The notes under the pieces: model-generated | What the model was told of the DNA's origin: nothing | What the model saw: only the letters and a program-made list of their open reading frames with translations | The model's database searches: none | Assembly (NCBI RefSeq): GCF_947502445.1 | Contig: NZ_CANMZW010000009.1 | Span: 119,335 to 183,334, forward strand | Direction: 5' to 3' | Length of the DNA stretch: 64,000 nt | Origin: an uncultured Brevibacillus sp. | GTDB lineage: Bacteria; Bacillota; Bacilli; Brevibacillales; Brevibacillaceae | Shown here: piece after piece, positions 52,685 through 61,552 of the stretch | Numbering within the stretch: position 1 is the stretch's first letter | Layout: each line of letters starts with the position of its first letter | Translations under genes and position numbers: made by a program

Positions 52685-52846
52685 CTATTGCTCGATCTGA
52701 TTGTCATTGGTATTTTGACTCGTGTGCTGCTTGGATGAGCCCTGGTTTTCTTCTGTATGGGTGTCATCAGCAACGGTGCTGCTCGTCAATCCGGCAACAG
52801 CCAATCCTTTTTGATTCAGGTTTTTTGCGCTTTTCCATTTTGCCAT
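52685..52846 (-). CDS. Small hydrophilic protein, 53 aa, unknown
   Basis: A short frame on the minus strand between a good ribosome binding site (AAGGGGTG, about ten bases before ATG 52846) and an intrinsic terminator. The product is Gln/Asn/Ser/Thr-rich (NQGSSKQHTSQNTNDNQIEQ), with a central LAVAGL stretch. It may be a spore or surface-associated peptide, but I recognise no family. Confidence 0.6.
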   Translation of the reverse strand: MAKWKSAKNLNQKGLAVAGLTSSTVADDTHTEENQGSSKQHTSQNTNDNQIEQ

Positions 52847-53000
52847 ACAACAAGCACCCCTTTTTTGAAGTAACCTTACGATGCCAAACGGGGAGACAAT
52901 GTACTCAGGTACTTTTTCCCGATAGTTGTTTTGGGGGCACGGTTAGCAGGTATACTTACTATAAGAAGTGAGGCTATTGTGAAAAAAGGGGGATGGCGAC

Positions 53001-53348
53001 ATGGATGAGTGTGTCATCATCGTCGAGGGGAAGACGGATAAGGAGCGGCTTTTGCGTGTGCTTGCCGAGCCAGTTACGATCGTTTGTACGTACGGCTCCT
53101 ACAGTATCGAAAAAGGGGAGCAGCTCGCCAGAAAAACGCAAGCGGCGAGTGAAATTTACTTGTTTACAGATGAAGACTACAGCGGGAAAAAGCTGCGCTC
53201 CCATTTAGTGGAGGACTTTCCTGATGCGATCCACCTCCATACACAAAAAATGTATGGGGAAGTAGCAAATACGCCCCTCGAAGTGTTGGCAGAAATATTG
53301 GAACGTGCTGGCTTTGCGGTGATTGTGCCCAACCAGGACCTGGATTGA
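53001..53348 (+). CDS. Toprim-domain protein, YusF-like
   Basis: A 115-residue single Toprim domain: the catalytic Glu is in VIIVEGKTDKERL and the DxD-like acidic pair in YLFTDEDYSGKKL. Toprim domains occur in primases, topoisomerases and RNase M5, and this stand-alone form resembles YusF. AAGGGGGATGG precedes ATG 53001. The function is unknown; nucleic-acid cleavage or modification is possible. Confidence 0.82.
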   Translation: MDECVIIVEGKTDKERLLRVLAEPVTIVCTYGSYSIEKGEQLARKTQAASEIYLFTDEDYSGKKLRSHLVEDFPDAIHLHTQKMYGEVANTPLEVLAEILERAGFAVIVPNQDLD

Positions 53349-53407
53349 CAGTCTGGGGATAAAACCCCCTTTCATCGGCTATAACAGTAATGGAGGTGCA
53401 ATGTACT

Positions 53408-53614
53408 TTGCGTAGTCTGATGACATTTTTTAACCGCATGAACATCGTGGTCTGGCTGCTCGGCATTTTTATTGGTCACGCTGCACTTTATCTCATTTTG
53501 GGAACTGCTACGTGGCTCGCAACATCGCTTTTGGCAACGGCATTTTATGGCATCATTTTGTTGGTTGGCAAATTAATTGCAAGCCGTTACCCTGACAAGG
53601 AAGAGAGCAGATAA
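53408..53614 (+). CDS. Small membrane protein, 68 aa
   Basis: A short protein with two membrane helices (about 12-30 and 35-55) and a charged C-terminal tail. The start is TTG 53408, nine bases after GGAGGTG. The ATG at 53390 overlaps that box and is less likely. No family is recognised. It ends 3 bp before a strong terminator shared with the convergent uppP gene. Confidence 0.6.
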   Translation: MRSLMTFFNRMNIVVWLLGIFIGHAALYLILGTATWLATSLLATAFYGIILLVGKLIASRYPDKEESR

Positions 53615-53615
53615 G

Positions 53616-53646
53616 AAGCCGGCTTAAATGCAGCCGGCTTTTTTGT
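53616..53646. terminator. Terminator between the small membrane protein and uppP copy 2
   Basis: AAGCCGGCT and AGCCGGCTT form a perfect 9-bp stem around TAAATGC, followed by TTTTT. Confidence 0.9.
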
Positions 53647-53649
53647 CCT

Positions 53650-54429
53650 TTACAGTCCAAAAAATTGCAGACCTAAAATGACCAGTCCCAGTATCCATAC
53701 GTAGATTGCAAAGCCCTTCATAGAGCCAGAGCTAATAATTTTCATCATCCAGCGAATCGCCACATAGCCAGCAATTCCAGCACAGATTGTTCCGACCAGC
53801 ATAGGCGCCAATAGAGAGGTTTCGATCGGAGCTTTTACCAGCTTGACGGTTTGCAGCATACAAGCCCCGAGGATTGCCGGCAAGGACAGCAAAAACGAAA
53901 AGCGGGCAGCATCGGCACGTTCGATTCCTCGCATCAGCGCTCCGGCTATGGTCAAGCCTGAGCGGGAGATGGCGGGCAGGATCGCGGCACCCTGCAAAGT
54001 GCCGATGATCAGCGCATCCGTATAGCTGATCTCATCAAATTGACGGTGTCCACGACGCATGGATTCGACTCCCCACAGAATGGCTCCGGTCACTAGGAAT
54101 TCCCAGCCGATTGTTACGCCGGTTTGCGATATTTCTTCGAAGAAATCCTCAAAGGTAAGTCCGATAACAGCAGTCGGGATCGTACCGACGAGCAGCAGCT
54201 TGGTCAGCTTGCTAAAAGGATTCATCAAAATAAAGTGAATCTGTGGCCAAAAGACAATCACCACAGCGATCAATGTCCCAAAATGGAGCATCGTGTCGAA
54301 GAGCAGGCCAATATCCTGCAGGCCAAAAAGCTTGCGAAACAAAACCAGATGACCCGTACTGGAAATTGGTAAAAACTCAGTCAAGCCTTGGACAATCCCT
54401 AGAAAGATATGTTCAAGCAAAAGCAGCAT
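53650..54429 (-). CDS. uppP: Undecaprenyl-diphosphatase UppP (BacA), copy 2
   Basis: A 259-residue UppP with GIVQGLTEFLPISSTGH at the N-terminus and PAISRSGLTIAGA about two-thirds along, the catalytic motifs of BacA. It is shorter than copy 1 (276 residues at 8210-9040). The LPISSTGHL variant is the common form, whereas copy 1 has APVSSTGHM. Both should recycle the undecaprenyl carrier at the outer membrane face. Confidence 0.92.
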   Translation of the reverse strand: MLLLLEHIFLGIVQGLTEFLPISSTGHLVLFRKLFGLQDIGLLFDTMLHFGTLIAVVIVFWPQIHFILMNPFSKLTKLLLVGTIPTAVIGLTFEDFFEEISQTGVTIGWEFLVTGAILWGVESMRRGHRQFDEISYTDALIIGTLQGAAILPAISRSGLTIAGALMRGIERADAARFSFLLSLPAILGACMLQTVKLVKAPIETSLLAPMLVGTICAGIAGYVAIRWMMKIISSGSMKGFAIYVWILGLVILGLQFFGL

Positions 54430-54628
54430 CGCTAAAGGTCACTCCTATCTGCATCAAGGTAAAGTAAAAATTGCGGGAAGCGAAAGCCAAGCCCTTATTG
54501 CTATATGTATGAATGGCACGATAAGACTTGCCAACTTTGCAAAAAGACGTAAAAAAAGTTGTGGTATTTTCTTCTCGTTGATGGGTATAGTTAGGGTGCA
54601 TAGAGGAAGAGAGTGAGGAAAAGAACGA

Positions 54629-55564
54629 ATGTACAATGGAAGAAGACCGGAGCGGCCAAAACCCGCATCAAAAGCTGCACCAAAAGTTGCATCCCCGAGC
54701 AATTTGATGGCGGGCATGACTTTGGAAATGACAGTAGCCCGTCAAACCGACATCGGTTATTTTTTGCGTTCAGGCAAAGATGAAGTATTTCTTCACGTAA
54801 ATGAAGCTCGTGGACGTTTGTATATGGACGAAGAGGTAGAGGTGTTTTTATACCACGATCACGAAAATCGGCTGGCCGCGACGATGGCTATGCCTTATGT
54901 CGCTATGGGCGAGTACGGGTGGCTAGAGGTCGTGGATATTTCTCCGCGAATGGGCGTATTTTTGGACAATGGAATCAACAAGGACTTGTTGTTGTTCATA
55001 GACGATCTGCCAAAGCTCACTGATGAATGGCCGCGTCCAAAAGATCGCTTGCTCGTAGCCTTGAAGCGCGACAAGCTGGGCAGACTGCTGGCAAAGCCTG
55101 TAACGGAAAATGAAATCACACAATTTGCGGTACCTGCCGATGCGCAGATGAAAAACAAGCAGGTTGAAGCAACGGTGTACAAGGTCATCCAGGCAGGAGC
55201 CTTTTTGCTGACAGAGGACGATCACATCTTGTTTATTCATCGGGACGAGATGGAAGCTCGCATGAGAATGGGGCAAACCGTCAGCTGCCGTGTGAGCTAC
55301 GTGCGTGAGGACGGACGCTTGAACGGCTCCATGAAGGTGAGAAAAGAAGTAAAATACGGCGAAGATGCGGACAAGCTGCTGGAGTACTTGAATAGCCGTA
55401 ACGGCGCAATGCCGTATACAGACAGCACAGATGCTGACATCATTCGCGAGAAGTTTCAAATGAGCAAGTCCAGCTTCAAGCGAGCGCTCGGCAAGCTGAT
55501 GAAAGAACGGCGTGTAGAGCAAGTAGACGGCTGGACAAAAGTCATCGACAATATTCCGCAGTAA
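54629..55564 (+). CDS. cvfB: CvfB/YitL-family S1-domain RNA-binding protein
   Basis: A 311-residue protein with several S1-like OB folds (MTLEMTVARQTDIGYFL, EVFLHVNEARGRLYMDEEVEVFLY, GVFLDNGINKDLLLFIDDLP) and a winged-helix C-terminus (DADIIREKFQMSKSSFKRALGKLMKERRV). This is the CvfB/YitL layout; CvfB is a virulence regulator in Staphylococcus. The extra N-terminal 30 residues are Pro/Lys/Ala-rich and low-complexity. GAGGAAAAG precedes ATG 54629. Confidence 0.9.
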   Translation: MYNGRRPERPKPASKAAPKVASPSNLMAGMTLEMTVARQTDIGYFLRSGKDEVFLHVNEARGRLYMDEEVEVFLYHDHENRLAATMAMPYVAMGEYGWLEVVDISPRMGVFLDNGINKDLLLFIDDLPKLTDEWPRPKDRLLVALKRDKLGRLLAKPVTENEITQFAVPADAQMKNKQVEATVYKVIQAGAFLLTEDDHILFIHRDEMEARMRMGQTVSCRVSYVREDGRLNGSMKVRKEVKYGEDADKLLEYLNSRNGAMPYTDSTDADIIREKFQMSKSSFKRALGKLMKERRVEQVDGWTKVIDNIPQ

Positions 55565-55570
55565 TAAGTA

Positions 55571-55631
55571 AAACCCTCCCAGACGTTTTGTGTTCCTTTG
55601 AAGCGGAACCTACTTCTGGGAGGGTTTCTTT
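55571..55631 (+). terminator. Intrinsic terminator after cvfB
   Basis: AAACCCTCCCAGA and TCTGGGAGGGTTT form a perfect 13-bp stem across a 31-base loop. Confidence 0.85.
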
Positions 55632-55678
55632 GTGTTGTCGTCTGGGTGTCTGGGGAAGAGGCTTTTCTCTATCCCCTT

Positions 55679-57622
55679 TTATACGGTTGTTTGAATTTGC
55701 CCTTTTTGCTTGCGACTTTTTAGGTAAGACAGACCGAAAGTGGCGGCAAGCAGGATGAACCCCGCGATATCACTCTCGATGCCAGGAATGACGGCAAGCA
55801 CTCCGCCTGCGACAGCTGCGATTCGCTCCAGTATGTTCAGCTTAGCCATCCAATAACCGATTAGTCCTGCGCCTACACCGATCATCCCGAGGGTGGAGGT
55901 AAACATGACCCAGACCGATTCGGTAAAGGTCGTATCGATCAAAAGCAAGGCAGGAGAAACGACAAAGATGTATGGGGCCATAAAAGCTGCAATCGATAAT
56001 CGGGTAGACTCAATCCCGGTCTTGATCGGTTTTGACTTGGCGATACCTGATGCGGCAAAGGCAGCCAGAGCAACTGGTGGAGTGATATCAGCGACGATGC
56101 CAAAATAAAACGTGAACATATGGGCCGCTATTACTGGGACTCCAAGCTGGACGAGCGCAGGCGCAGCGATGGTAGAGGTGATGATGTAATTGGCGGTTGT
56201 AGGGGTGCCCATGCCAAGGATCAGTGAGGCGATCATGGTAAAAAACAGCGTGAGGAAAAGCTCCCCGCCAGCCAGATCAATCAGCCCATTGGCCAGCTTC
56301 AAGCCAATTCCCGTCAGCGTAATTGTACCGACGATAATGCCAGCGCAGGCTGTTGCTGCAACGACACCCAGCGCCATGCGAGCACCGGAAGCAAGCGCCT
56401 GCAAAATGTCTGCAACAGACATTCGCGTCTCCTTGCGAAAGGCCCCTACTACGATTGTGGAAACGATGCCGATAATAGCGGAGCGCTCCGCCGAAATATT
56501 CATCATGAGTGCCGTAATAATGATGACGATCGGGAGCAGCAGGTAGACTTTTTTCAGCACCTCTTTTTTGTTAGGCAGCTCTTCCTTCGTCAATCCGCGT
56601 AGCCCGAGACGCTTTGCCTCGAAGTGTGTCATAATCCAGATGCCCACGAAAAACAGAATTGCTGGCAGTGCAGCCGATTTTGCAATTTCCAGATACGGTA
56701 CCCCGATGAATTCCGCCATTAAAAAGGCGGCTGCGCCCATGACCGGAGGCATGATTTGCCCGCCTGTTGAAGAAGAGGCTTCAACAGCTGCCGCGAATTC
56801 GGAGCGATAGCCGAGCCGTTTCATCATTGGGATGGTAAAGGCACCTGATGTGACGACGTTTGCAACCGAGCTGCCGCTGATCGTACCTTGGAGGGCGCTG
56901 GAGAAAACAGCCACCTTGGCAGGGCCACCGATCCGTCTGCCTGCTACAACCAGGGACAAATCGTTGAAATATTCGCCGACCCCTGTCTTTTCCAGAAAGG
57001 CCCCGAATAATACAAATAGGAAAATAAACGTAGAGGAAACAGCGATGGGCGTTCCAAGTATCCCTTCCAGCGTATAGTAGCTATGACCGATAATTCGCGA
57101 GAGATCGCTGCCTCTGTGTTCCAAAAAGCCTGGCATGTAGGGACCGAGATACGTATACAGCAAAAAAATAGTGGCGATGAGCGTGATAGGCACTCCGACT
57201 ACGCGTCTGGCAGCCTCCAGCACGAGAAGAATGGCAATGCCCCCAACGACCATATCCAGCGAGGTGTAATTGCCTGTGCGGGTTACCAGTCCCTCGTAAT
57301 CCACGACCCAATACAGGGTGACGGCAACACCTAAAAGTGCCAGCACGAAATTGATTACCCCGATCTTGTTGCTATCCCCTTTGGTTCTTCCGGCATACAG
57401 CAAATACACGAGGCTAAGGCCAAATGCCAAATGGATGGGGCGATGGATTTGGGGAGGAATCGTAAAAAAGAGAGTGCTGGATAGCTGATAGAGGGAAAAG
57501 AGGACCAAAAGGCAAAAAGTGATCCACTTCATTGGACCTGCGAGCTGGCGTACGGCAGATTCTTTGTCGTATTGGGCTATCAGCTTATCCATTTCTTGCT
57601 GACTCATGTTTGTTGTACTCAT
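55679..57622 (-). CDS. TRAP transporter fused large/small permease (TAXI type)
   Basis: A 647-residue, very hydrophobic protein that combines the TRAP small and large permease subunits. The large-subunit signatures are SSVANVVTSGAFTIPMMKR and SSSTGGQIMPPVMGAAAF, with GMGTPTTANYIITSTIAAPA toward the second half. It forms the channel for the TAXI solute-binding protein encoded upstream. AGGAGG lies inside the DUF1850 stop region, and ATG 57622 directly abuts that stop codon. Confidence 0.92.
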   Translation of the reverse strand: MSTTNMSQQEMDKLIAQYDKESAVRQLAGPMKWITFCLLVLFSLYQLSSTLFFTIPPQIHRPIHLAFGLSLVYLLYAGRTKGDSNKIGVINFVLALLGVAVTLYWVVDYEGLVTRTGNYTSLDMVVGGIAILLVLEAARRVVGVPITLIATIFLLYTYLGPYMPGFLEHRGSDLSRIIGHSYYTLEGILGTPIAVSSTFIFLFVLFGAFLEKTGVGEYFNDLSLVVAGRRIGGPAKVAVFSSALQGTISGSSVANVVTSGAFTIPMMKRLGYRSEFAAAVEASSSTGGQIMPPVMGAAAFLMAEFIGVPYLEIAKSAALPAILFFVGIWIMTHFEAKRLGLRGLTKEELPNKKEVLKKVYLLLPIVIIITALMMNISAERSAIIGIVSTIVVGAFRKETRMSVADILQALASGARMALGVVAATACAGIIVGTITLTGIGLKLANGLIDLAGGELFLTLFFTMIASLILGMGTPTTANYIITSTIAAPALVQLGVPVIAAHMFTFYFGIVADITPPVALAAFAASGIAKSKPIKTGIESTRLSIAAFMAPYIFVVSPALLLIDTTFTESVWVMFTSTLGMIGVGAGLIGYWMAKLNILERIAAVAGGVLAVIPGIESDIAGFILLAATFGLSYLKSRKQKGQIQTTV

Positions 57623-58153
57623 CTAGTAACCTCCTAACTCGCTCATTATGGATCGCTTTTCGGCCTTAATAGTAATGGCTGCACCTGGCAGTGCAACCAG
57701 GTGTAAAGGGATTTCTTGACCAGCCAAAAGCAAAGTATGGTTGGCGCAAATTTGTCCAATAAACAAGTGCAGAGCTGGAAAAACCCGATGCATGTTGCGA
57801 AGGAGAAATGGCCCATTTGCAATCACCAGCTCCTCACCGGGTGCCAATTCATTTTCCATTCCAATGCCATAATCGTGAAAGGTCATCTCTGATAAAATGA
57901 GCTGACCTTCTGCAGTACGGTAGCGTTCTTCAACCTCTGAGCGATGTATCGAGTGTGTCCAACGGATGGAAAATTCCCCCTCCTCGCCAAGCCTGCTGCT
58001 CCAAATGAGCTTTTGGGTTTGAGCATCACGGATGACGAGCGAGGTGTGCATTGGGATGGTCAGGATACAGGCGATAGCAAGCAGCAGGAGGAAGGAGAAA
58101 AGGCGGAACGCGGTCCGCCCTTTTGTTGCTACAACATCCTTTGGAAGAAGCAT
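57623..58153 (-). CDS. DUF1850 protein associated with TAXI-TRAP transporters
   Basis: A 176-residue protein with one N-terminal hydrophobic helix (about 17-36) and a beta-rich outer domain: FSIRWTHSIHRSEVEERYR is the DUF1850 signature. Genes of this family usually lie next to TAXI-TRAP permeases and probably aid assembly or coupling. It sits 7 bp after the solute-binding gene and abuts the permease start. Confidence 0.85.
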   Translation of the reverse strand: MLLPKDVVATKGRTAFRLFSFLLLLAIACILTIPMHTSLVIRDAQTQKLIWSSRLGEEGEFSIRWTHSIHRSEVEERYRTAEGQLILSEMTFHDYGIGMENELAPGEELVIANGPFLLRNMHRVFPALHLFIGQICANHTLLLAGQEIPLHLVALPGAAITIKAEKRSIMSELGGY

Positions 58154-58160
58154 ACTTTGT

Positions 58161-59132
58161 TTACTTCACGCCTTTTTCATCAAAGTATTTCTTCGCGCCG
58201 GGGTGGATCGGAATACTTACGCCAGCCAGTACACTTTCCATTTTGATTTCTTTGGCTTTGGCGTGACCGAGCTTGTCAGTGTTTTCAAAAATGGCCTTGG
58301 TCACCTTGTATACGAGGTCTTCGCTTAGATCAGCACGGACCAACAGCATGGATTTGACCGAAACGGTTGTTACCTCTTCCGGAACCGTCTGATACGTATT
58401 CGCTGGCACAACTGTTTTTACATAAAATGGATACTTGGCGATGATCGCATCGATTTTGTCTGCGTCTATCGGAATGATCTTTACCCCTGTTGTGGCAGCA
58501 AGCTCCGTAATCGCAGCAGTCGGTGTACCTGCTGTCTGGAACGCAGCATCAAGCTGACCATCCTGGATGGCTTTGGCTGAATCAGCAAAGGACAAGCGCT
58601 GGAGCTTGGTATCATCAAAGGTCAAGCCGTATGCCTCCAATATTTGCTGGGCATTTACTTCAGTACCGCTGCCAGGTGCGCCAACGGAAACGCGTTTTCC
58701 TTTCAAATCAGCTACGTTCTTGATGTTGCTGTCAGCGGAAACAACGATCTGGATTGTTTCGTCATACAGGGCGCCCAAGGCTTGGAAGGCCTCGATTTTT
58801 CCATCCTGCTGAAACATGTTGGTCCCTTTGGAGGCGTATTCTGCGATGTCATTTTGTGTAAAGGCGATATCTGCCTTCTTGTCGCGCAAAAGGCGAATGT
58901 TCTCCGCGGAAGCACCAGTGGCTTGGGCAGTTGCGGTAATTCCGGCGTTTTTGGTAATATGGTCTGCCATGCCGCCGCCTAATGGATAATAGGTGCCTCC
59001 AGTTCCGCCTGTTGCTATGACCAGCTGTGAAGGGTCATTATTGCCACTGGACGCACTGTTGCCACCACATGCTGCCACCAGTGACATAGTTACAAGAAGA
59101 ACGAGTGAAAGAAGAAAACCGCGCTTTTTCAA
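58161..59132 (-). CDS. TAXI-family TRAP transporter solute-binding lipoprotein
   Basis: A 323-residue lipoprotein with the lipobox VAAC, then the TAXI opening GTGGTGGTYYPLGGGMADHI and the GAPGSGTEVNAQQILEAYG block. TAXI proteins bind carboxylates, often glutamate or 2-oxo acids, outside the membrane and feed the TRAP permease. The start is TTG 59132 behind GAGGGGGA. It is the first gene of the operon, divergent from the two-component system. Confidence 0.92.
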   Translation of the reverse strand: MKKRGFLLSLVLLVTMSLVAACGGNSASSGNNDPSQLVIATGGTGGTYYPLGGGMADHITKNAGITATAQATGASAENIRLLRDKKADIAFTQNDIAEYASKGTNMFQQDGKIEAFQALGALYDETIQIVVSADSNIKNVADLKGKRVSVGAPGSGTEVNAQQILEAYGLTFDDTKLQRLSFADSAKAIQDGQLDAAFQTAGTPTAAITELAATTGVKIIPIDADKIDAIIAKYPFYVKTVVPANTYQTVPEEVTTVSVKSMLLVRADLSEDLVYKVTKAIFENTDKLGHAKAKEIKMESVLAGVSIPIHPGAKKYFDEKGVK

Positions 59133-59277
59133 AAAGAATCCCCCTCGTCAAAAAAAGTTCTGTATTTTCTGTTTTCGATTGAATTTTAAAGGTCTGACTA
59201 TAAAAAACTACAAATATCTATAGAAAAATATAGTAAAATAGGAATATTACAGATAGAGAGAGCGGGCACATGTTTTG

Positions 59278-60558
59278 ATGAGAGAAAGTATCTTCATTCT
59301 TTTGCTAATGCTGCTAGCTGTCCCGATTGCTGGGGAGCTGAAATTTCACCCGTTCCAAGATGAATTTCGAGTCAGCTTTGGGACCACCGCGTTTTTCTTT
59401 TTATTGCTCTGGCTGCGCCCTTCTTTGCTAGCAGGAATTTTAACAGGGATAATTGTTGTTTTATTTCGAATTATCTTGGATTTTTTCTATCTTGATGCCT
59501 TTTCCTTCCTGCATTCATTTCACATGCATCTGCCGGCCTTCTTCTTTTACACCACATTTGCCTGTCTTTTTTCAGTATTTCGTGTAAACACGCTTCATCA
59601 TCGCCCCCTTTTGGTAGGCATTTTAGGGACGTTCGCTGAAATTACGGCCAATTTAGTCGAGCTTTCCTTTCGCTCTCCATCCTGGGCAGGGGTCTTTCAA
59701 TTATCTGTAGTGGGACAGATTGCGGTCATCGCTGTCATTCGCAGTTTCTTTGTTCTCAGCTTTTTCAGCATGATTCAGCTGCGCCATGCCAAATGGATGG
59801 AGCAGGAGCAGCGGGTTCGCAATGAACGGGTTTTAATGCTTGTCTCCAATTTGTACGAGGAATCGATTCATCTGAAAAAAACATTGCATCAGGTGGAGGA
59901 CATCACACGGGAGTGCTATGAGCTTTACCGTGAAATGAAGGAGCGGATAGAGGTTGCTGACGGCAATCAATATGCCAAAAAGCTGCTGCTCATTGCTGGA
60001 CAGGTTCATGAAGTCAAAAAAGATAATCAGCGGATTTACGCTGGTCTCTCCAAGCTGATTTCTGATGAAAATGCACGTGATTATATGCCGCTTGGCGAGC
60101 TCGTGACAATCGTTATCCATGCGCAGGAAAAGTACGCTCGCTTGCTCGATAAAAATATTCGCTTCACATCCAAGGTGGAAATCCCTTATTTGTCCTGCCA
60201 TATTTACACGACACTGTCACTTATCAACAATCTGGTTGCCAATAGCGTGGAAGCGATTGCGGGTCGGGGAACGGTGTCCATCGACGTTACTATGAATGAA
60301 ACGGAAGAGTGGATTCGATTTTGTATCGCGGATGATGGGCCAGGCATTGCTGTGAAGGATGTGGAGCTGCTGTTTATTCCCGGATTTACGACCAAATATG
60401 ATGGTCGGGGGAACCCCTCTACCGGAATTGGTTTGTCCTATGTAAAAGAAATGATTACGAATCTGCAAGGGAATATCGACATAACGGAACCAGCCGAAGG
60501 ATACACCACTGTATTTGACATTCGCTTGCCAGTTGCAAGTTTGATACAGAAAGGGTGA
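59278..60558 (+). CDS. Sensor histidine kinase, GlnK (YcbA)-like
   Basis: A 426-residue membrane kinase. About six helices (residues 1-180) precede a coiled linker, a phosphoacceptor region with His244 in GQVHEVKKDNQRIYAGLSKL and an HATPase domain (NNLVANSVEAI, DDGPGIA, STGIGLSYVKEM). The HE-KKD phosphoacceptor resembles the GlnK/YcbA class, which senses glutamine in Bacillus. ATG 59278 is preferred over TTG 59275, but the ribosome binding site is weak. It is divergent from the TAXI-TRAP operon. Confidence 0.86.
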   Translation: MRESIFILLLMLLAVPIAGELKFHPFQDEFRVSFGTTAFFFLLLWLRPSLLAGILTGIIVVLFRIILDFFYLDAFSFLHSFHMHLPAFFFYTTFACLFSVFRVNTLHHRPLLVGILGTFAEITANLVELSFRSPSWAGVFQLSVVGQIAVIAVIRSFFVLSFFSMIQLRHAKWMEQEQRVRNERVLMLVSNLYEESIHLKKTLHQVEDITRECYELYREMKERIEVADGNQYAKKLLLIAGQVHEVKKDNQRIYAGLSKLISDENARDYMPLGELVTIVIHAQEKYARLLDKNIRFTSKVEIPYLSCHIYTTLSLINNLVANSVEAIAGRGTVSIDVTMNETEEWIRFCIADDGPGIAVKDVELLFIPGFTTKYDGRGNPSTGIGLSYVKEMITNLQGNIDITEPAEGYTTVFDIRLPVASLIQKG

Positions 60559-60562
60559 GCAT

Positions 60563-61480
60563 ATGCGCTTTTTCATTGCGGATGATGACCCTGCTATTCG
60601 GTTCATGCTGACCCAAATCATTGAGGATGCTGATCTCGGGGAGGTTTGCGGAGAGGCAGAGGATGGCTCCCAAATCGATAGCAATTTTTTGGCATGGAAG
60701 CAGGCTGATATCTTGCTCATTGATTTGTTGATGCCGAATCGGGACGGGATTGAGACAGTACGTCAGCTGAACGGCTATCCCGGTAAAATCGTCATGATCT
60801 CCCAGATTGAAACGAAAGAACTGATTGCAGAAGCCTACTCGTATGGAATTGAGTATTATGTGACCAAGCCGATAAATCGGCTGGAGGTAGTCAGTGTTTT
60901 GCAAAAGGTCAAGGAACGAATCCACTTGCAGCAATTCATCAGGGAGATTCAGCGATCTCTGAGCGTCCTGACAACAGCCAATGCGGTGCAGGCAAGCAAG
61001 GAGCAGACCTCCTCGAAGCAAAGCATATTGTCTTCGGCGAGGTACTTGCTCACGGAGTTGGGGTTGATTAGTGAAAATGGAAGCAAGGATCTTCTCGATA
61101 TGATGGACTTTCTCTATCGTTGGGAAAAGGAGAATACGCAAGATGCCCGCTTCCCTTCCTTGCGCGAAATCTTTTTGCAGGTTGCTGCTCATAAGCTAGG
61201 GGCTGGACCTATGGCCCAAAAAGAAATGAAGGCAGCAGAGCAAAGAGTTCGCCGCGCCATTTACCAGGCATTGACCCACCTCGCTTCACTGGGACTGACA
61301 GACTTTAGTCATCCGAAATTCGAGAGCTACGCATCTACCTTTTTTGATTTTACGGAGGTGCGAAAGCGCATGCGGGAGCTGGAGGGTCAGATGGAATCAG
61401 CTGTGCCTGCGACGCCGAGAATCAACACGAAAAAATTCATTTTTATGCTCTATATGGAGTCGAAAAGACGAATCGGGTAA
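60563..61480 (+). CDS. Response regulator, GlnL (YcbB)-like
   Basis: A 305-residue response regulator: a receiver with FFIADDDPAIRF and the phosphorylated Asp54 in ILLIDLLMPNRDG, Lys in YVTKPIN, then a long helical linker and the YcbB DNA-binding domain (VRRAIYQALTHLASLGLTDF, ...FDFTEVRKRMREL). In Bacillus, GlnL activates glutaminase and glutamine uptake genes. It is 4 bp downstream of the kinase, with GGGTGAG before ATG 60563. The likely target is the divergent TAXI-TRAP operon. Confidence 0.88.
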   Translation: MRFFIADDDPAIRFMLTQIIEDADLGEVCGEAEDGSQIDSNFLAWKQADILLIDLLMPNRDGIETVRQLNGYPGKIVMISQIETKELIAEAYSYGIEYYVTKPINRLEVVSVLQKVKERIHLQQFIREIQRSLSVLTTANAVQASKEQTSSKQSILSSARYLLTELGLISENGSKDLLDMMDFLYRWEKENTQDARFPSLREIFLQVAAHKLGAGPMAQKEMKAAEQRVRRAIYQALTHLASLGLTDFSHPKFESYASTFFDFTEVRKRMRELEGQMESAVPATPRINTKKFIFMLYMESKRRIG

Positions 61481-61552
61481 GTGACACTTGACTTTTTGGA
61501 GCGAGCCTCTAAATGTGGTAAGATATTTCTATTGTTGTTGGGAGGGAAGCTC

